DNA from: DZBG01 sp049241565
Lineage (GTDB): Bacteria; Bdellovibrionota; Bacteriovoracia; Bacteriovoracales; Bacteriovoracaceae
Reading direction: 5' to 3'
Assembly (NCBI GenBank): GCA_049241565.1
Contig: JBMLQL010000009.1
Coordinates: 62,001 to 126,000 of the forward strand
Length of the DNA: 64,000 bases
Shown: one piece after another, positions 34,343 to 42,929 of the stretch
Layout: each line of letters begins with the position of its first letter
Position numbering within the stretch: the stretch's first letter is position 1
Translations under genes and position numbers: made by a program
Notes under the pieces: model-generated
Database searches by the model: none
What the model was told of the DNA's origin: nothing
What the model saw: only the letters and a program-made list of their open reading frames with translations

Positions 34343-35686
34343 ATGAGTCGCCCAAATACTCCTGAAATGCCCCATGATATCCCTGCAGAAAAGGCCCTTT
34401 TAGGTTGTCTCCTTATTGATAATCATAGTTTTGATGAGATCTCGGATATCAATTTGAGCACAGATGATTTTTATCATCCTCAGTATGGAAGTATTTTTGC
34501 GGCCATTAAAGAACTTCACATCGAATCAAAACCTTTTGATATTGTAACCACAACATCAAAACTTAATGATCAAGGTAAGCTTGAGAGAGTTGGTGGGCAA
34601 ACAACACTCGTGACTATTTGTGAGGACATTGGATCTTCTGCCAATGTTCAGTATTACGCCAAGCTGATTAAACAGAAGTCAGTTCTCCGCGATGTTATTC
34701 GAAATGCCTCTCGCGTCATTGAGTCTGGAACAAATTTTGTGGGAAGTATTGAAGACTTCCTCAACGATGTAGAGTCGAGTTTCTTTAAACTCACTAATCA
34801 AACTAAAGCTAATAAAATGGTCTCTTTGAAAGAGGCCCTCTACGAAAACTTAAAAGAACTTGAAAAGCCTGCTCGTGCTAAAGGGGAGCTCTCAGGTCTC
34901 TCGACTGGTTTTCCATCGTTAGATAAAAGACTTCTTGGCCTTCAACCTGGGCAGATGGTCATTGTGGCGGCTCGCCCTGGTATGGGAAAGACAGCTCTTG
35001 CACTGAACTGGGCCATTAACTCTGTGAAAATTTCGGGTCTTCCTGTGGCGGTCTTTTCCTACGAGATGATGTACCCAGAACTTTCAATGCGTCTTCTGGC
35101 CTCAGAGTCAGGTGTGGATTCAAGAAAGCTTCGTACTAAAGATTTTAATGAAATGGATTTACGAGCGATTTCTGTCGGTATTCAGCGCCTTTCTAATTTG
35201 CCGATCATGATTTCAGATAATGGTTCAACCACTCTCATCGATATTCGTTCTTACTGCCGTAAAATCAAAGCAGAAAGAGGCCTTGGGATGATTGTGATCG
35301 ACTACTTACAGTTGATGCAGCCCCATGTGAAAAAACCTCAGCGTGAACAAGAGATTGCAGAGATTTCCCGTGGGATCAAAATGCTCGCCAATGAGCTTCA
35401 GGTTCCAATTGTGGCCCTCTCGCAGCTTAACCGATCGGCCTCATCACGTTCGGATCGCCGTCCTCAACTTCAAGATTTACGTGAGTCAGGATCTCTTGAA
35501 CAGGATGCGGATATTGTGTGTCTGATTCACCGTGAAGATTACTATGATGAGAATACTCCCAAAAAAGGAATTGCCGAAGTTATTATCGCCAAAAACCGTG
35601 CTGGGGAAGTAGGAACTGTAGAGCTCTCTTGGATTGGATCTCAAACGAAGTTCGGAGAGATCGAGGGGCATCGTCAGCCAGAATAA
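34343..35686 (+). CDS. dnaB: Replicative DNA helicase DnaB
   Basis: A 447-residue hexameric helicase. The N-terminal primase-binding domain (PHDIPAEKALLGCLLID) spans about 1-105, then a linker, then the RecA-like motor. Walker A is ARPGMGKTALALN, Walker B MIVIDYLQLM, the switch segment LSQLNRSASSRSDRRPQLQDLRESG and an arginine-finger region near IIAKNRAGEVG. SD GAGGAAG precedes ATG 34343 right after the terminator. A 13-base gap separates it from the pabB-like gene. Confidence 0.97.
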   Translation: MSRPNTPEMPHDIPAEKALLGCLLIDNHSFDEISDINLSTDDFYHPQYGSIFAAIKELHIESKPFDIVTTTSKLNDQGKLERVGGQTTLVTICEDIGSSANVQYYAKLIKQKSVLRDVIRNASRVIESGTNFVGSIEDFLNDVESSFFKLTNQTKANKMVSLKEALYENLKELEKPARAKGELSGLSTGFPSLDKRLLGLQPGQMVIVAARPGMGKTALALNWAINSVKISGLPVAVFSYEMMYPELSMRLLASESGVDSRKLRTKDFNEMDLRAISVGIQRLSNLPIMISDNGSTTLIDIRSYCRKIKAERGLGMIVIDYLQLMQPHVKKPQREQEIAEISRGIKMLANELQVPIVALSQLNRSASSRSDRRPQLQDLRESGSLEQDADIVCLIHREDYYDENTPKKGIAEVIIAKNRAGEVGTVELSWIGSQTKFGEIEGHRQPE

Positions 35687-35698
35687 GGGATTTTCTTT

Positions 35699-36880
35699 AT
35701 GAGTGCTGTTTCATATTTTCATTGGAATCAGTCAGAACTCCTAAAGTGCACAGAGCCACGTTCGGCTTTTCTTTATTTTTCAACTTACCGTCTGAATCTT
35801 TTGACGGGCCACTATGAGGCCACAGGCATTGATCGTTTGTGGAGAGAACTCGCTGAAATTAATATTACTGATTTTAAACAATTTCCTTATGTGATTCATT
35901 TTTATTTTGAAGCAGGTCTTTATCTTCACGGGATGAAAGAGCTTCTTCAGGAAGAAACACCACTCGCCATGGTCTTAAATTATGATAAGGGACATTTTGT
36001 TTCTAAAAAAAGATTTAAAAAACCAGCGAGGCCTCTTGAGTTGAAGTATCTTCAAGGTCCACTTTATAGTGATTATAAAAAGCAATTTGAGCAGGTCTAT
36101 CGTCATCTTTTAAACGGAGACTGCTATCAGATAAATTTAACTCATCCTTACGAGTATTTTTATGAAAAGACTCAGAGTTGTGATGATTGGTTAAATCACT
36201 TCTTTAGCTCTGATAAAATATCCCCTTATGCTCATGCGACTTATATTCAAGATTTAGAACAATTGATCTTGAGTAATTCTCCTGAATGTCTTGTTCAAAA
36301 GAGCCAGCGTGGAGATGAAATTTTTACGATGCCTATCAAAGGGACTATCCGTTTTAAGGATAAAAACGAATCACAAAAAATCTGGAACACACTGAAAAAT
36401 TCGATCAAAGATGAAAATGAGCTGTTCATGATTACAGATCTTTTACGAAATGATTTGAATTTTCTAAGTGGTGGTCAGAGTTGTGTGAGAGCCTTGAAAA
36501 AACCACTTCATGTTCCAGGACTTCTTCATCAATACTCTGTTATTTCGGCCCCTTTAAAACCTTTTCAAGATCTGTATTCAACACTCTTGGGAATTTTCCC
36601 TGGGGGAAGTATCACAGGAGCGCCTAAAAAACGTGTGATGGAGTATATTCACCAAATTGAAATGAATCCTCGTGGCCTTTATTGTGGTTCAACTTTGCTC
36701 ATGTATGAAAAATTTTGCGGTCTTAATATCAATATTAGAACTGCTGATATTTCACTCATGGATCGTCACTTGAGACTTGGTGCTGGTGGAGGAGTGACAC
36801 TGAAAAGTAAGCCCTCGGAGGAGTTTTTGGAGATGAAATCCAAAGCGGAGAGTTTTCTAACATTGTTCTTAAGGCCCTAA
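35699..36880 (+). CDS. pabB: Chorismate-binding enzyme, PabB-like aminodeoxychorismate synthase component I
   Basis: A 393-residue chorismate-utilising enzyme. Signature segments: HLLNGDCYQINLTH, IKGTIRF, ELFMITDLLRNDLNFL, VPGLLHQYSVISA, FPGGSITGAPKKRVMEYI and GLYCGSTLLMY. PIKGTIR fits PabB or anthranilate synthase component I; the short N-terminal part favours PabB (folate route). No glutamine amidotransferase partner is in the window. SD AAGGGA lies eight bases before ATG 35699. Cotranscription with dnaB is likely. Confidence 0.85.
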   Translation: MSAVSYFHWNQSELLKCTEPRSAFLYFSTYRLNLLTGHYEATGIDRLWRELAEINITDFKQFPYVIHFYFEAGLYLHGMKELLQEETPLAMVLNYDKGHFVSKKRFKKPARPLELKYLQGPLYSDYKKQFEQVYRHLLNGDCYQINLTHPYEYFYEKTQSCDDWLNHFFSSDKISPYAHATYIQDLEQLILSNSPECLVQKSQRGDEIFTMPIKGTIRFKDKNESQKIWNTLKNSIKDENELFMITDLLRNDLNFLSGGQSCVRALKKPLHVPGLLHQYSVISAPLKPFQDLYSTLLGIFPGGSITGAPKKRVMEYIHQIEMNPRGLYCGSTLLMYEKFCGLNINIRTADISLMDRHLRLGAGGGVTLKSKPSEEFLEMKSKAESFLTLFLRP

Positions 36881-36968
36881 AATCAAGTTGGGATATCGTC
36901 ATTTCAAATGTTTTGCCTATAATTCTCAAGAATCATCTTAAATAATCTTACATCGATAGACCCTTTGA

Positions 36969-36998
36969 TTGACTTATCTTTTGACCACTCGATATGCT
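36969..36998 (+). promoter_or_regulatory. Candidate sigma-70 promoter for the 71-residue protein
   Basis: TTGACT (36969-36974), 18-base spacer, TATGCT (36993-36998) in the 176-base gap after pabB. Downstream, CCACT...AGTGG (about 37010-37032) can form a short stem in the leader. Confidence 0.45.
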
Positions 36999-37056
36999 TT
37001 CCCAAAATCACCACTAAACGGATTTTAAGTGGGGAATCATTTCAAGGAGAACAGAA

Positions 37057-37272
37057 ATGCACACAGAAACTCTGGCCACTATTGGTGCAGAAGTGAGAGC
37101 GAGTAAAATCAGCTTGAACACATTAGCTGAGATGACTGGCTTCCCGGTCGAGCTTATTCAGCAGGAGCTTTTTTCAGCAGAGACCAGCGTCGAAGACGAG
37201 GGAGTTTCTCTGGAAGATCTTCGTAAAGCGATGTTGTCATATATTGATTCGGCCATGCTGATCAACGACTAA
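37057..37272 (+). CDS. Small helical protein, unknown
   Basis: A 71-residue soluble, acidic protein. SD AAGGAG lies upstream of ATG 37057 and a terminator lies after the stop, so it is a single-gene transcript. The segment ASKISLNTLAEMTGFPVELIQQEL has the spacing of a small helix-turn-helix, with an acidic tail. DNA binding is possible but not shown. No family is recognised. Confidence 0.7.
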   Translation: MHTETLATIGAEVRASKISLNTLAEMTGFPVELIQQELFSAETSVEDEGVSLEDLRKAMLSYIDSAMLIND

Positions 37273-37303
37273 TTTTTCAATTTCAATACAGTTTTTCTAA
37301 TGA

Positions 37304-37330
37304 AGCCTGAGTTAATAGCTCGGGCTTTTT
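37304..37330 (+). terminator. Rho-independent terminator
   Basis: AGCCTGAG (37304-37311), 7-base loop, CTCGGGCT (37319-37326) with one T-G pair, followed by TTTTG. Confidence 0.85.
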
Positions 37331-37350
37331 GCTTTTAAACGCCTGAAACT

Positions 37351-37377
37351 TAAAGTTCTGTTTTTAATTTCCGATAG
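37351..37377 (+). promoter_or_regulatory. FliA (sigma-28) promoter for motAB
   Basis: TAAAGTTC (37351-37358), exactly 11 bases, TCCGATAG (37370-37377). The enterobacterial FliA consensus is TAAAGTTT-N11-GCCGATAA, so 13 of 16 bases match with ideal spacing. It lies between a terminator and motA, 40 bases before the start codon. Confidence 0.85.
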
Positions 37378-37417
37378 TTTATCCAAACAAAGTTTTTTCC
37401 TTCAAGGATTGGAATAT

Positions 37418-38185
37418 ATGGATATAGCTACACTCGTCGGTTTTATTCTTGCTATCGCTTCAATTGTCTACTCAATTGCTTTGGGAGGCTCGTTCATTAT
37501 TTTTTATGATTTGCCTTCTCTCGTATTGATTGGAGGTGGGGTTGCCGCAACAGTTTTTTTAAAGTGGCCCCTAGATATAGTAAAGGCTGCAATAACAGTA
37601 TATTTAAAATCTCTTTTTACAACACCCGTTGATTTAAAAGCGATGATAGACGAAATCCAAAGATTAGCTGAAACAGCGAGAAGAGAGTCAGTCTTTGCCT
37701 TAGAAAAAATTCCTGTTGAGGATAAATTTCTCAAAAAAGCTGTGACTTTAGCTGCTGACAATAGACCGCCAGAAGTGATTTCTTCCATCCTAGGTCTTGA
37801 AATTTCGGCTATGGAAGATCGTCATTCTAAAGGTGCTGATGTCTTTGATCAGATGGGAGCCGATGGGCCGGCCATGGGAATGATTGGGACCTTGATGGGT
37901 CTAGTTCAAATGCTACAAAATATGTCTGATCCATCATCAATTGGTCCCGCCATGGCGGTTGCTCTTCTTACAACATTTTATGGTGCATTAATTGCAAACG
38001 TCTTTTGCTTACCTATTGCTGCAAAATTAAAAGTGAGATCGAAGGAAGAGTCTGCCAAGATGAATATTATCATCGCAGGAGTTTTAGGGATTGTGGCAGG
38101 CGAAAATCCACGTACAGTGAGAGAGAAATTAGAATCGTTTCTCCCACCTTCTCAGCGTACTGTTGCTGAAGAAAAGAAGGACTAA
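37418..38185 (+). CDS. motA: Flagellar motor stator protein MotA
   Basis: A 255-residue inner-membrane protein with four membrane helices. It carries the MotA/PomA hallmark segments DLPSLVLIGGGVAATVFLKW, ADGPAMGMIGTLMGLVQMLQ and PAMAVALLTTFYGALIANVF, plus the cytoplasmic loop that touches FliG. ATG 37418 is chosen because AAGGA lies nine bases upstream; the in-frame TTG at 37409 directly abuts that SD. With MotB it forms the ion channel driving flagellar rotation. Behind a FliA-like promoter. Confidence 0.94.
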   Translation: MDIATLVGFILAIASIVYSIALGGSFIIFYDLPSLVLIGGGVAATVFLKWPLDIVKAAITVYLKSLFTTPVDLKAMIDEIQRLAETARRESVFALEKIPVEDKFLKKAVTLAADNRPPEVISSILGLEISAMEDRHSKGADVFDQMGADGPAMGMIGTLMGLVQMLQNMSDPSSIGPAMAVALLTTFYGALIANVFCLPIAAKLKVRSKEESAKMNIIIAGVLGIVAGENPRTVREKLESFLPPSQRTVAEEKKD

Positions 38186-38188
38186 GTT

Positions 38189-38977
38189 ATGGCTGATCAA
38201 AAATGTCCGCCCTGTAAAGCAGGAGCACCTGCATGGATGGCTTCCTTTGCAGATATGTGTACACTCCTTCTTACATTTTTTATTTTGCTACTTTCATTTG
38301 CGAAAACGGAGACGGCTAAATATGAAGCGGCCATGGGATCAATCCGAAATGCATTCGGAGGAAACGTTCTCAAGGCCGGTGAAGTGGTTCAGCTTGGTAA
38401 ATCTCCGAGTGATGCTTTAACCATGATGGATGCCGAAACACCGGCAGCTCCTTTTCCTATTAATTTTCTGACTTCAGAGGGTCTTCTCGATAAAAAAGAA
38501 ATTAATCGTGAAAGTGATGCTCAGTTAAGCCAAGTTCAAAGTATGCTTAAAGATAACGAACTCACTCAAGATGTTGATGTCTATGAGATGCCAGAATCAA
38601 TTGTTGTGCGCCTGAAAGAAAAAATTAATTTTAAGAATGGATCAACGGCCATTGAAGATATTAATATCCAAGTTTTTGAGAGACTCATTAAACTGATGAG
38701 AGATAATGCTTGGAATATTATGGTTGAGGGACATGCTGAAAAGAATGAAACATTTAAAGATGGAGACGCTTATTCTCTCTCTTCGGCCAGAGCTCTTGCT
38801 GTGTCTAAGGCCTTGATTGGAAGAGGAGTTTCTTCAGATCGAATTACGACTATTTTTTACGGTGATTCAAGACCACAAAAAGAAGAAGCTGGTGTTAAAT
38901 CAAATAATAGGCGTGTAGAGTTTCTTATCCGTAAGTCTGATTTAAGAGTTGAAGGTAGGAAGGTCCAGGCCGAATAA
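38189..38977 (+). CDS. motB: Flagellar motor stator protein MotB
   Basis: A 262-residue protein with one N-terminal membrane helix carrying the proton-binding aspartate D22 (WMASFADMCTLLLTFFILL). A plug and linker follow, then a C-terminal OmpA-like peptidoglycan-binding domain (VEGHAEKNE; SSARALAVSKALIGRGV; YGDSRPQ; NNRRVEFLI). It anchors the stator to the cell wall. It starts three bases after motA. Confidence 0.94.
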   Translation: MADQKCPPCKAGAPAWMASFADMCTLLLTFFILLLSFAKTETAKYEAAMGSIRNAFGGNVLKAGEVVQLGKSPSDALTMMDAETPAAPFPINFLTSEGLLDKKEINRESDAQLSQVQSMLKDNELTQDVDVYEMPESIVVRLKEKINFKNGSTAIEDINIQVFERLIKLMRDNAWNIMVEGHAEKNETFKDGDAYSLSSARALAVSKALIGRGVSSDRITTIFYGDSRPQKEEAGVKSNNRRVEFLIRKSDLRVEGRKVQAE

Positions 38978-39864
38978 TGTTACCACTTACAATTGAATAT
39001 TGTGTCCTTGAAGAATTCCCCTCACGAGCTGAGGGGATTCGTTTTTTATTGGGTTGCTCTCAGGCCCAGCTGAAGAAAGCAGATCTTCCTAAAAAATGGT
39101 TAACGAGTGCGAATATTAAAGGTGAGGTCTGGCGACTTCCAGTGGATCTCATCAATCATGGAAAGATTGCTCCTGCCTATACAGGGCCATCAACACCTAT
39201 TCTTAAAGAATCAAAAAACTTTCTGGCCGTTCATAAGCCTGCTCAGCTTCACTCTCATCCTTTGAGATACTCAGATACAAACACCATGTTGAATGCTCTC
39301 TATGATCTTGGGAGAAGTGAGCTTCTTGAGATAAATACTTCTCATTATGACCGCTCTCTTCTTTATAGGCTAGATTTTGAAACTTCGGGAGTAGTGATTT
39401 TTGCCAAATCTGATCTGGCCTACCAAGAGGTAAGAGAAAATTTTAACTCAATCACAAAAGAGAAAATCTATCTCGCTGTTGTCAGAGGACAATTTAACCG
39501 CGAAGGATTTCATGCTCACGAATTTGTTGGAAGTGGTGTCGGTGGTGAAAAACAGAAGCTAGTGCGACCAGGTGAGGGGCAGACAGCGACGCTTGAAGTC
39601 TCTTTATCTGAATACTCATCTCAGGATGATGTGAGTTTAGTGAGAGTGAAGCTCAAAACCGGTATTCGTCATCAAATTAGAGTACAACTAGCGACTCTTG
39701 GTTTTCCAATCTTGGGTGACGAGCTCTACGGAGGAGAAAAATCCTCACGGCTTTTTCTTCACGCCTATCAGTACGCGTTAGAGGGTATGAGTGAGAGTTT
39801 TACTGTTACTGATGAAAGAGCAGAATTATTTGACCGTTTCTTTGACCTTAACCGTACTTTTTAA
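38977..39864 (+). CDS. RluA-family RNA pseudouridine synthase
   Basis: A 295-residue enzyme with an N-terminal region of about 75 residues and the RluA catalytic core: LLYRLDFETSGVVIFAK (catalytic Asp in HRLDxxTSG), EKIYLAVVRG, LKTGIRHQIRVQLATLGFPILGDELYGG. Target RNA cannot be told; it matches RluA/RluC/RluD relatives. It starts on the last base of the motB stop (TAATG), so it is coupled to the stator genes, an odd pairing. Confidence 0.88.
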   Translation: MLPLTIEYCVLEEFPSRAEGIRFLLGCSQAQLKKADLPKKWLTSANIKGEVWRLPVDLINHGKIAPAYTGPSTPILKESKNFLAVHKPAQLHSHPLRYSDTNTMLNALYDLGRSELLEINTSHYDRSLLYRLDFETSGVVIFAKSDLAYQEVRENFNSITKEKIYLAVVRGQFNREGFHAHEFVGSGVGGEKQKLVRPGEGQTATLEVSLSEYSSQDDVSLVRVKLKTGIRHQIRVQLATLGFPILGDELYGGEKSSRLFLHAYQYALEGMSESFTVTDERAELFDRFFDLNRTF

Positions 39865-40314
39865 GTGATCCAAAATGTATTTGTGATCCTTAATTGTCTG
39901 TAACTTCACAATATAATTTCCTGTCGTCACAGCGTTGATTTCAAGCTTTGGGTGCATCAGCTTATAGCGAATAATATCGACTTTCTCGAGACTATCAAGC
40001 TGACTGTGATTAACAGTGAAGACCATATGATTGGCCAACTGACGATAGAGCATTGGGCGCAGCTGTTCCTCAGTTTTGACCTCTTCTAGCTCCTTGATCT
40101 CAATAGCGAGATTATTCTTCTCACAATAGATATTCCAGTTCCCAGGAACGGCCTTCCCGAGTTTGATCAGGGCAGCAGAACAAGAGGTCGGATTAAGCTT
40201 GGCATTTGAGAAAAGGCTCCACTGGTCCTTTTGAGAGGCTTGGTAGGCGACCAGGCCAAACATAAGGATTCCGATCGCAAGCATTGGTTTTTTCATCAAT
40301 GTATTGAATAGCAT
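39826..40314 (-). CDS. Membrane-anchored protein, unknown
   Basis: A 162-residue protein with one N-terminal hydrophobic helix (MLAIGILMFGLVAYQA), not followed by a clear cleavage site, so it is probably anchored with a periplasmic domain. Two cysteines (SCSAAL and IYCEK) could form a disulfide. It overlaps the 3' end of the pseudouridine synthase gene by 39 bases on the opposite strand. ATG 40314 is preceded by GATAAT and AAGGGG with no spacer; ATG 40296 is an alternative. No family is recognised. Confidence 0.65.
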   Translation of the reverse strand: MLFNTLMKKPMLAIGILMFGLVAYQASQKDQWSLFSNAKLNPTSCSAALIKLGKAVPGNWNIYCEKNNLAIEIKELEEVKTEEQLRPMLYRQLANHMVFTVNHSQLDSLEKVDIIRYKLMHPKLEINAVTTGNYIVKLQTIKDHKYILDHLKSTVKVKETVK

Positions 40315-40349
40315 CCCCTTATTATCCCTCGAATTATGGAAAAAGATAC

Positions 40350-40377
40350 TAAAGAGTTCTAGCCTAGTAGCCGATAA
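40350..40377 (+). promoter_or_regulatory. FliA (sigma-28)-like promoter for the WYL regulator operon
   Basis: TAAAGAGT (40350-40357), 12 bases, GCCGATAA (40370-40377). The -10 element is identical to the FliA consensus and the -35 matches TAAAG. It lies 35 bases before the ATG of the WYL gene, with SD AAGGGAG in between. The leader overlaps the divergent gene's 5' region. Confidence 0.75.
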
Positions 40378-40411
40378 AAGTAGTCAGAAAAGGTTCTCAA
40401 AAGGGAGAAAG

Positions 40412-41359
40412 ATGAGTCGAGTTAAGCAGATCACGGATAATTCATTTTGGAAGCGTCTTTATGCCCTTTCTAAGCTAGCTGAACCAAAGACGGCCAGTAA
40501 ACTGGCCCATGAGTTCGGGGTGGAGGAAGAGCAGATTAAGTCAGATATTATGAAGGCCAGCGATTACGGACTAAAGATGAAGTCTGAGCAAATTGGCCAT
40601 GATTTTTGGGTGATTCCCTCTGATGAAAAAACTCAAGGTGTGGATGTTCAATTAAGTGCCATTGAGTGGAGTCATCTCAATCATTTTTTTACTATGGCCC
40701 TTCAGCGTTCTGAGTTTGCTGAATTTCACCATCTCCTTGTTCAGTTGAAGCAGCAATCAGAAAACCTTACCGAGTTTGATCAATTGACTTCAGCTAATAA
40801 TATGTCACTTGAGTTAAGTCCATTTAAAGAGAGAACAATTCAGCGAATTGAAGAGGGAATTGTGACAAAATCTCTCGTGCAAATTCATTTTGCTGATTCA
40901 AAAAAGAAAGTCATTTATCCTATCAGGATTGTTCACCTCGAGGGAGAACTGTCTTTAGTGGGGGAAGATTCACATGATCATTGTTTGTTTGTCATGAATC
41001 TCAGTGAGATGACAAGAGTAAGTGTTCTCGCTCAATCCTATATTCCTCAAGTCACTCCGTTTGAGCTTGAAGAATTTATTTCGGCCATTAGAAATATGAA
41101 TGAGAAAGAGACGCGCCTCATTCTCAAAATTCATGACCCAGAGTCTGTTAATTTGTTCCCTAATTATCATTTTTTAGGGAAGCCGTGCATGATTACTAAC
41201 CCTAGTGGAGATTTGATTTGGGCCGCTTATGTGGAGCCCTGTGCGGATCTTTATGACTGGCTTATTGAGCTTGGCAACAAAGTAGAAATCTTAGACCCCG
41301 TTCAATTTAAAGCAGAATATCTAGGATATTGTGAAGAAAAACTGAGCAAAATCGCCTAA
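40412..41359 (+). CDS. WYL-domain transcriptional regulator
   Basis: A 315-residue protein. Residues about 10-65 form a helix-turn-helix (KTASKLAHEFGVEEEQIKSDI, DeoR-like). The central part matches WYL domains (SLVQIHFADSKKKVIYPIRIVHLEGELSLVGED) and the C-terminus the WYL extension with its paired strands. Such regulators sense ligands or nucleic acid and often control stress genes. ATG 40412 has SD AAGGGAG. It leads six genes, apparently transcribed from a FliA-like promoter. Confidence 0.82.
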   Translation: MSRVKQITDNSFWKRLYALSKLAEPKTASKLAHEFGVEEEQIKSDIMKASDYGLKMKSEQIGHDFWVIPSDEKTQGVDVQLSAIEWSHLNHFFTMALQRSEFAEFHHLLVQLKQQSENLTEFDQLTSANNMSLELSPFKERTIQRIEEGIVTKSLVQIHFADSKKKVIYPIRIVHLEGELSLVGEDSHDHCLFVMNLSEMTRVSVLAQSYIPQVTPFELEEFISAIRNMNEKETRLILKIHDPESVNLFPNYHFLGKPCMITNPSGDLIWAAYVEPCADLYDWLIELGNKVEILDPVQFKAEYLGYCEEKLSKIA

Positions 41360-41368
41360 GATAGGCAG

Positions 41369-41938
41369 ATGAAAAAAGACAGTTTATCGTCAAAGCAATT
41401 ATTTTGGCTTTCGTTTCTGCCGGCCATCGCTTATTGGCTCCTTGAGGAATACACCACTCTTGAGATTGCTCTCATGGGTGGAATGGGACTTGCTCTCATT
41501 GAATGTTGTATAGAGAAGTATTTTTCTGGGCATCTTCATGCCATGACCAAATTAAATCTATTATTGATCCTAGGTCTTGGGGGAGTTTCTTATTTTGCGA
41601 GAGATGGAGTTTGGTTTAAACTTCAGCCGTTTTTTACAGGATATGCTATGGGTGGTTTTCTCCTTTGGAAAAAATGGCGAAAGCAAAGTTTGATGGTGGA
41701 GATGTTTACAGACTGGGGAAGGAAACCTCCTCTTCCACCAGAAATTTATCAGAAAATGGAGTGGCATCTGGCCGTGTTCTTCATCGCTTATTCTTCATGG
41801 ATGTTTTATGCCGCTATCAAACTACCCACTGATCAATGGCTTTTCTGGAAGACTGGCGGATTCTATCTCAGCTTTTTTGTTTTTGTGATTATAGATATGG
41901 TTTTTATGAGGATGAGTGCGAGGAAAGGATTAAGATGA
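41369..41938 (+). CDS. YciB-like inner-membrane septation protein
   Basis: A 189-residue protein with about five membrane segments. The order of features fits YciB/intracellular septation protein A: a LPAIAYWLLEEYTTL opening, FARDGVWFKLQPFF (compare the family's LHDxxFxKxKP), PLPPEIYQKMEWHLAVFFIAYS, and W...FKTGGFYLSFFVFVIIDM. Sequence is divergent, so the assignment is moderate. YciB acts in envelope and cell-division maintenance. Its stop overlaps the next start (ATGA). Confidence 0.6.
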   Translation: MKKDSLSSKQLFWLSFLPAIAYWLLEEYTTLEIALMGGMGLALIECCIEKYFSGHLHAMTKLNLLLILGLGGVSYFARDGVWFKLQPFFTGYAMGGFLLWKKWRKQSLMVEMFTDWGRKPPLPPEIYQKMEWHLAVFFIAYSSWMFYAAIKLPTDQWLFWKTGGFYLSFFVFVIIDMVFMRMSARKGLR

Positions 41939-42480
41939 AGATTTGTATTTTTTGTGGAGCGGCCAGTGGAAACAATCCTAAGCATCTTGAGGCCTCTCGA
42001 GACCTCATGAATCTTTTTCACCAAAAGAAGATTGATCTGGTTTATGGAGGAGCGGCCATTGGAGTCATGGGAGAGCTTGCCAACACACTTATGTCTATAG
42101 GGGGAAATGTCTATGGCATTATTCCTCAACGTTTAATGAACAAAGAAGTGGCCCATCCTGGACTGACTAAAATCCATGTAGTCAAAGATATGCATGAGCG
42201 AAAAAAGATGATGTATGATATCTCTGACGGATTTTTGATTTACCCTGGAGGTCTAGGGACCATGGACGAGCTTTTTGAAATTTTGACTTGGAGGCAACTA
42301 GGTTATCATCAAAAACCAATCGCTCTTTATAATAGTGATGGTTATTATGATCCACTTCTAAGCTTTATTGACCACGCCGTAAAAGAAGGATTTGTAAGCC
42401 CGGCTCATAGAGAGCTTCTTTATGTCAGCACTTCGATGACAGATATTATTAATTATTTTGAACAAAATCAGAAAACATGA
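41935..42480 (+). CDS. LOG-family nucleoside 5'-monophosphate phosphoribohydrolase
   Basis: A 181-residue Rossmann-like enzyme. Motifs: CIFCGAASGNNP, LVYGGAAIGVMGELA, HERKKMM and the family hallmark PGGLGTMDELFEI. LOG proteins release the base from cytokinin-type or ordinary NMPs; in bacteria they are mostly general nucleotide hydrolases. ATG 41935 with SD AAAGGA is right; the upstream in-frame start reads through the previous gene. Overlaps the GNAT gene start. Confidence 0.9.
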   Translation: MKICIFCGAASGNNPKHLEASRDLMNLFHQKKIDLVYGGAAIGVMGELANTLMSIGGNVYGIIPQRLMNKEVAHPGLTKIHVVKDMHERKKMMYDISDGFLIYPGGLGTMDELFEILTWRQLGYHQKPIALYNSDGYYDPLLSFIDHAVKEGFVSPAHRELLYVSTSMTDIINYFEQNQKT

Positions 42481-42929
42481 AAACAATTAAACTTATCCCT
42501 TATGAAACAACGAAGAGAGAAGAGGCCCAGGAATTAGTGGATATTGTCTTGAAGTACTATCCCAATACTGCTTTCCCGCCGACCTTAGAGAAAATGCTTA
42601 AGACTGGAGTGAAGTATTTTCGGGCAATGATTGATGATAAACAAATTGGAATCACTGGCTATGATTTAAAAACGCCGGCCCTGGCCGAAACAGTAAAGAC
42701 TATTGTCTTTGATGAATTTAGAGGACAAAAACTTGGGGCTTTATTGTCTCAGGCCATTGAGGATGAGTGTCGTCGTATTGGGATTAAAAAAGTCATGACG
42801 ACTATTTATCATTTTAACCATGCCATGATTAATATTAAACTCAAGCAAGGCTATACTATTGAGGGTTATCATCCAGACCATGAAGCCCCTGGTTTTCATG
42901 AGTACAGCCTAGGCAAAAGACTTTTATGA
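42477..42929 (+). CDS. GNAT-family acetyltransferase
   Basis: A 150-residue protein with GNAT topology. It has VKTIVFDEFRGQKLGALLSQAIEDEC (motif A, acetyl-CoA loop R/QxxGxG/A here RGQKLG) and a C-terminal NIKLKQGYTIEGYHPDHE. The substrate is unknown. Both ends overlap neighbours by four bases (ATGA), so it is tightly coupled in the operon. Confidence 0.85.
   Translation: MKTIKLIPYETTKREEAQELVDIVLKYYPNTAFPPTLEKMLKTGVKYFRAMIDDKQIGITGYDLKTPALAETVKTIVFDEFRGQKLGALLSQAIEDECRRIGIKKVMTTIYHFNHAMINIKLKQGYTIEGYHPDHEAPGFHEYSLGKRLL

Noticed and set aside
33772..34355. Several overlapping open frames of 68-103 residues around rplI and the terminator
   Set aside because: They are shadows of the Ala/Lys-rich L9 tail and cross a strong terminator.
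36914..36919. TATAAT-like box after pabB
   Set aside because: No -35 box at a fitting distance; the TTGACT/TATGCT pair downstream is better placed.
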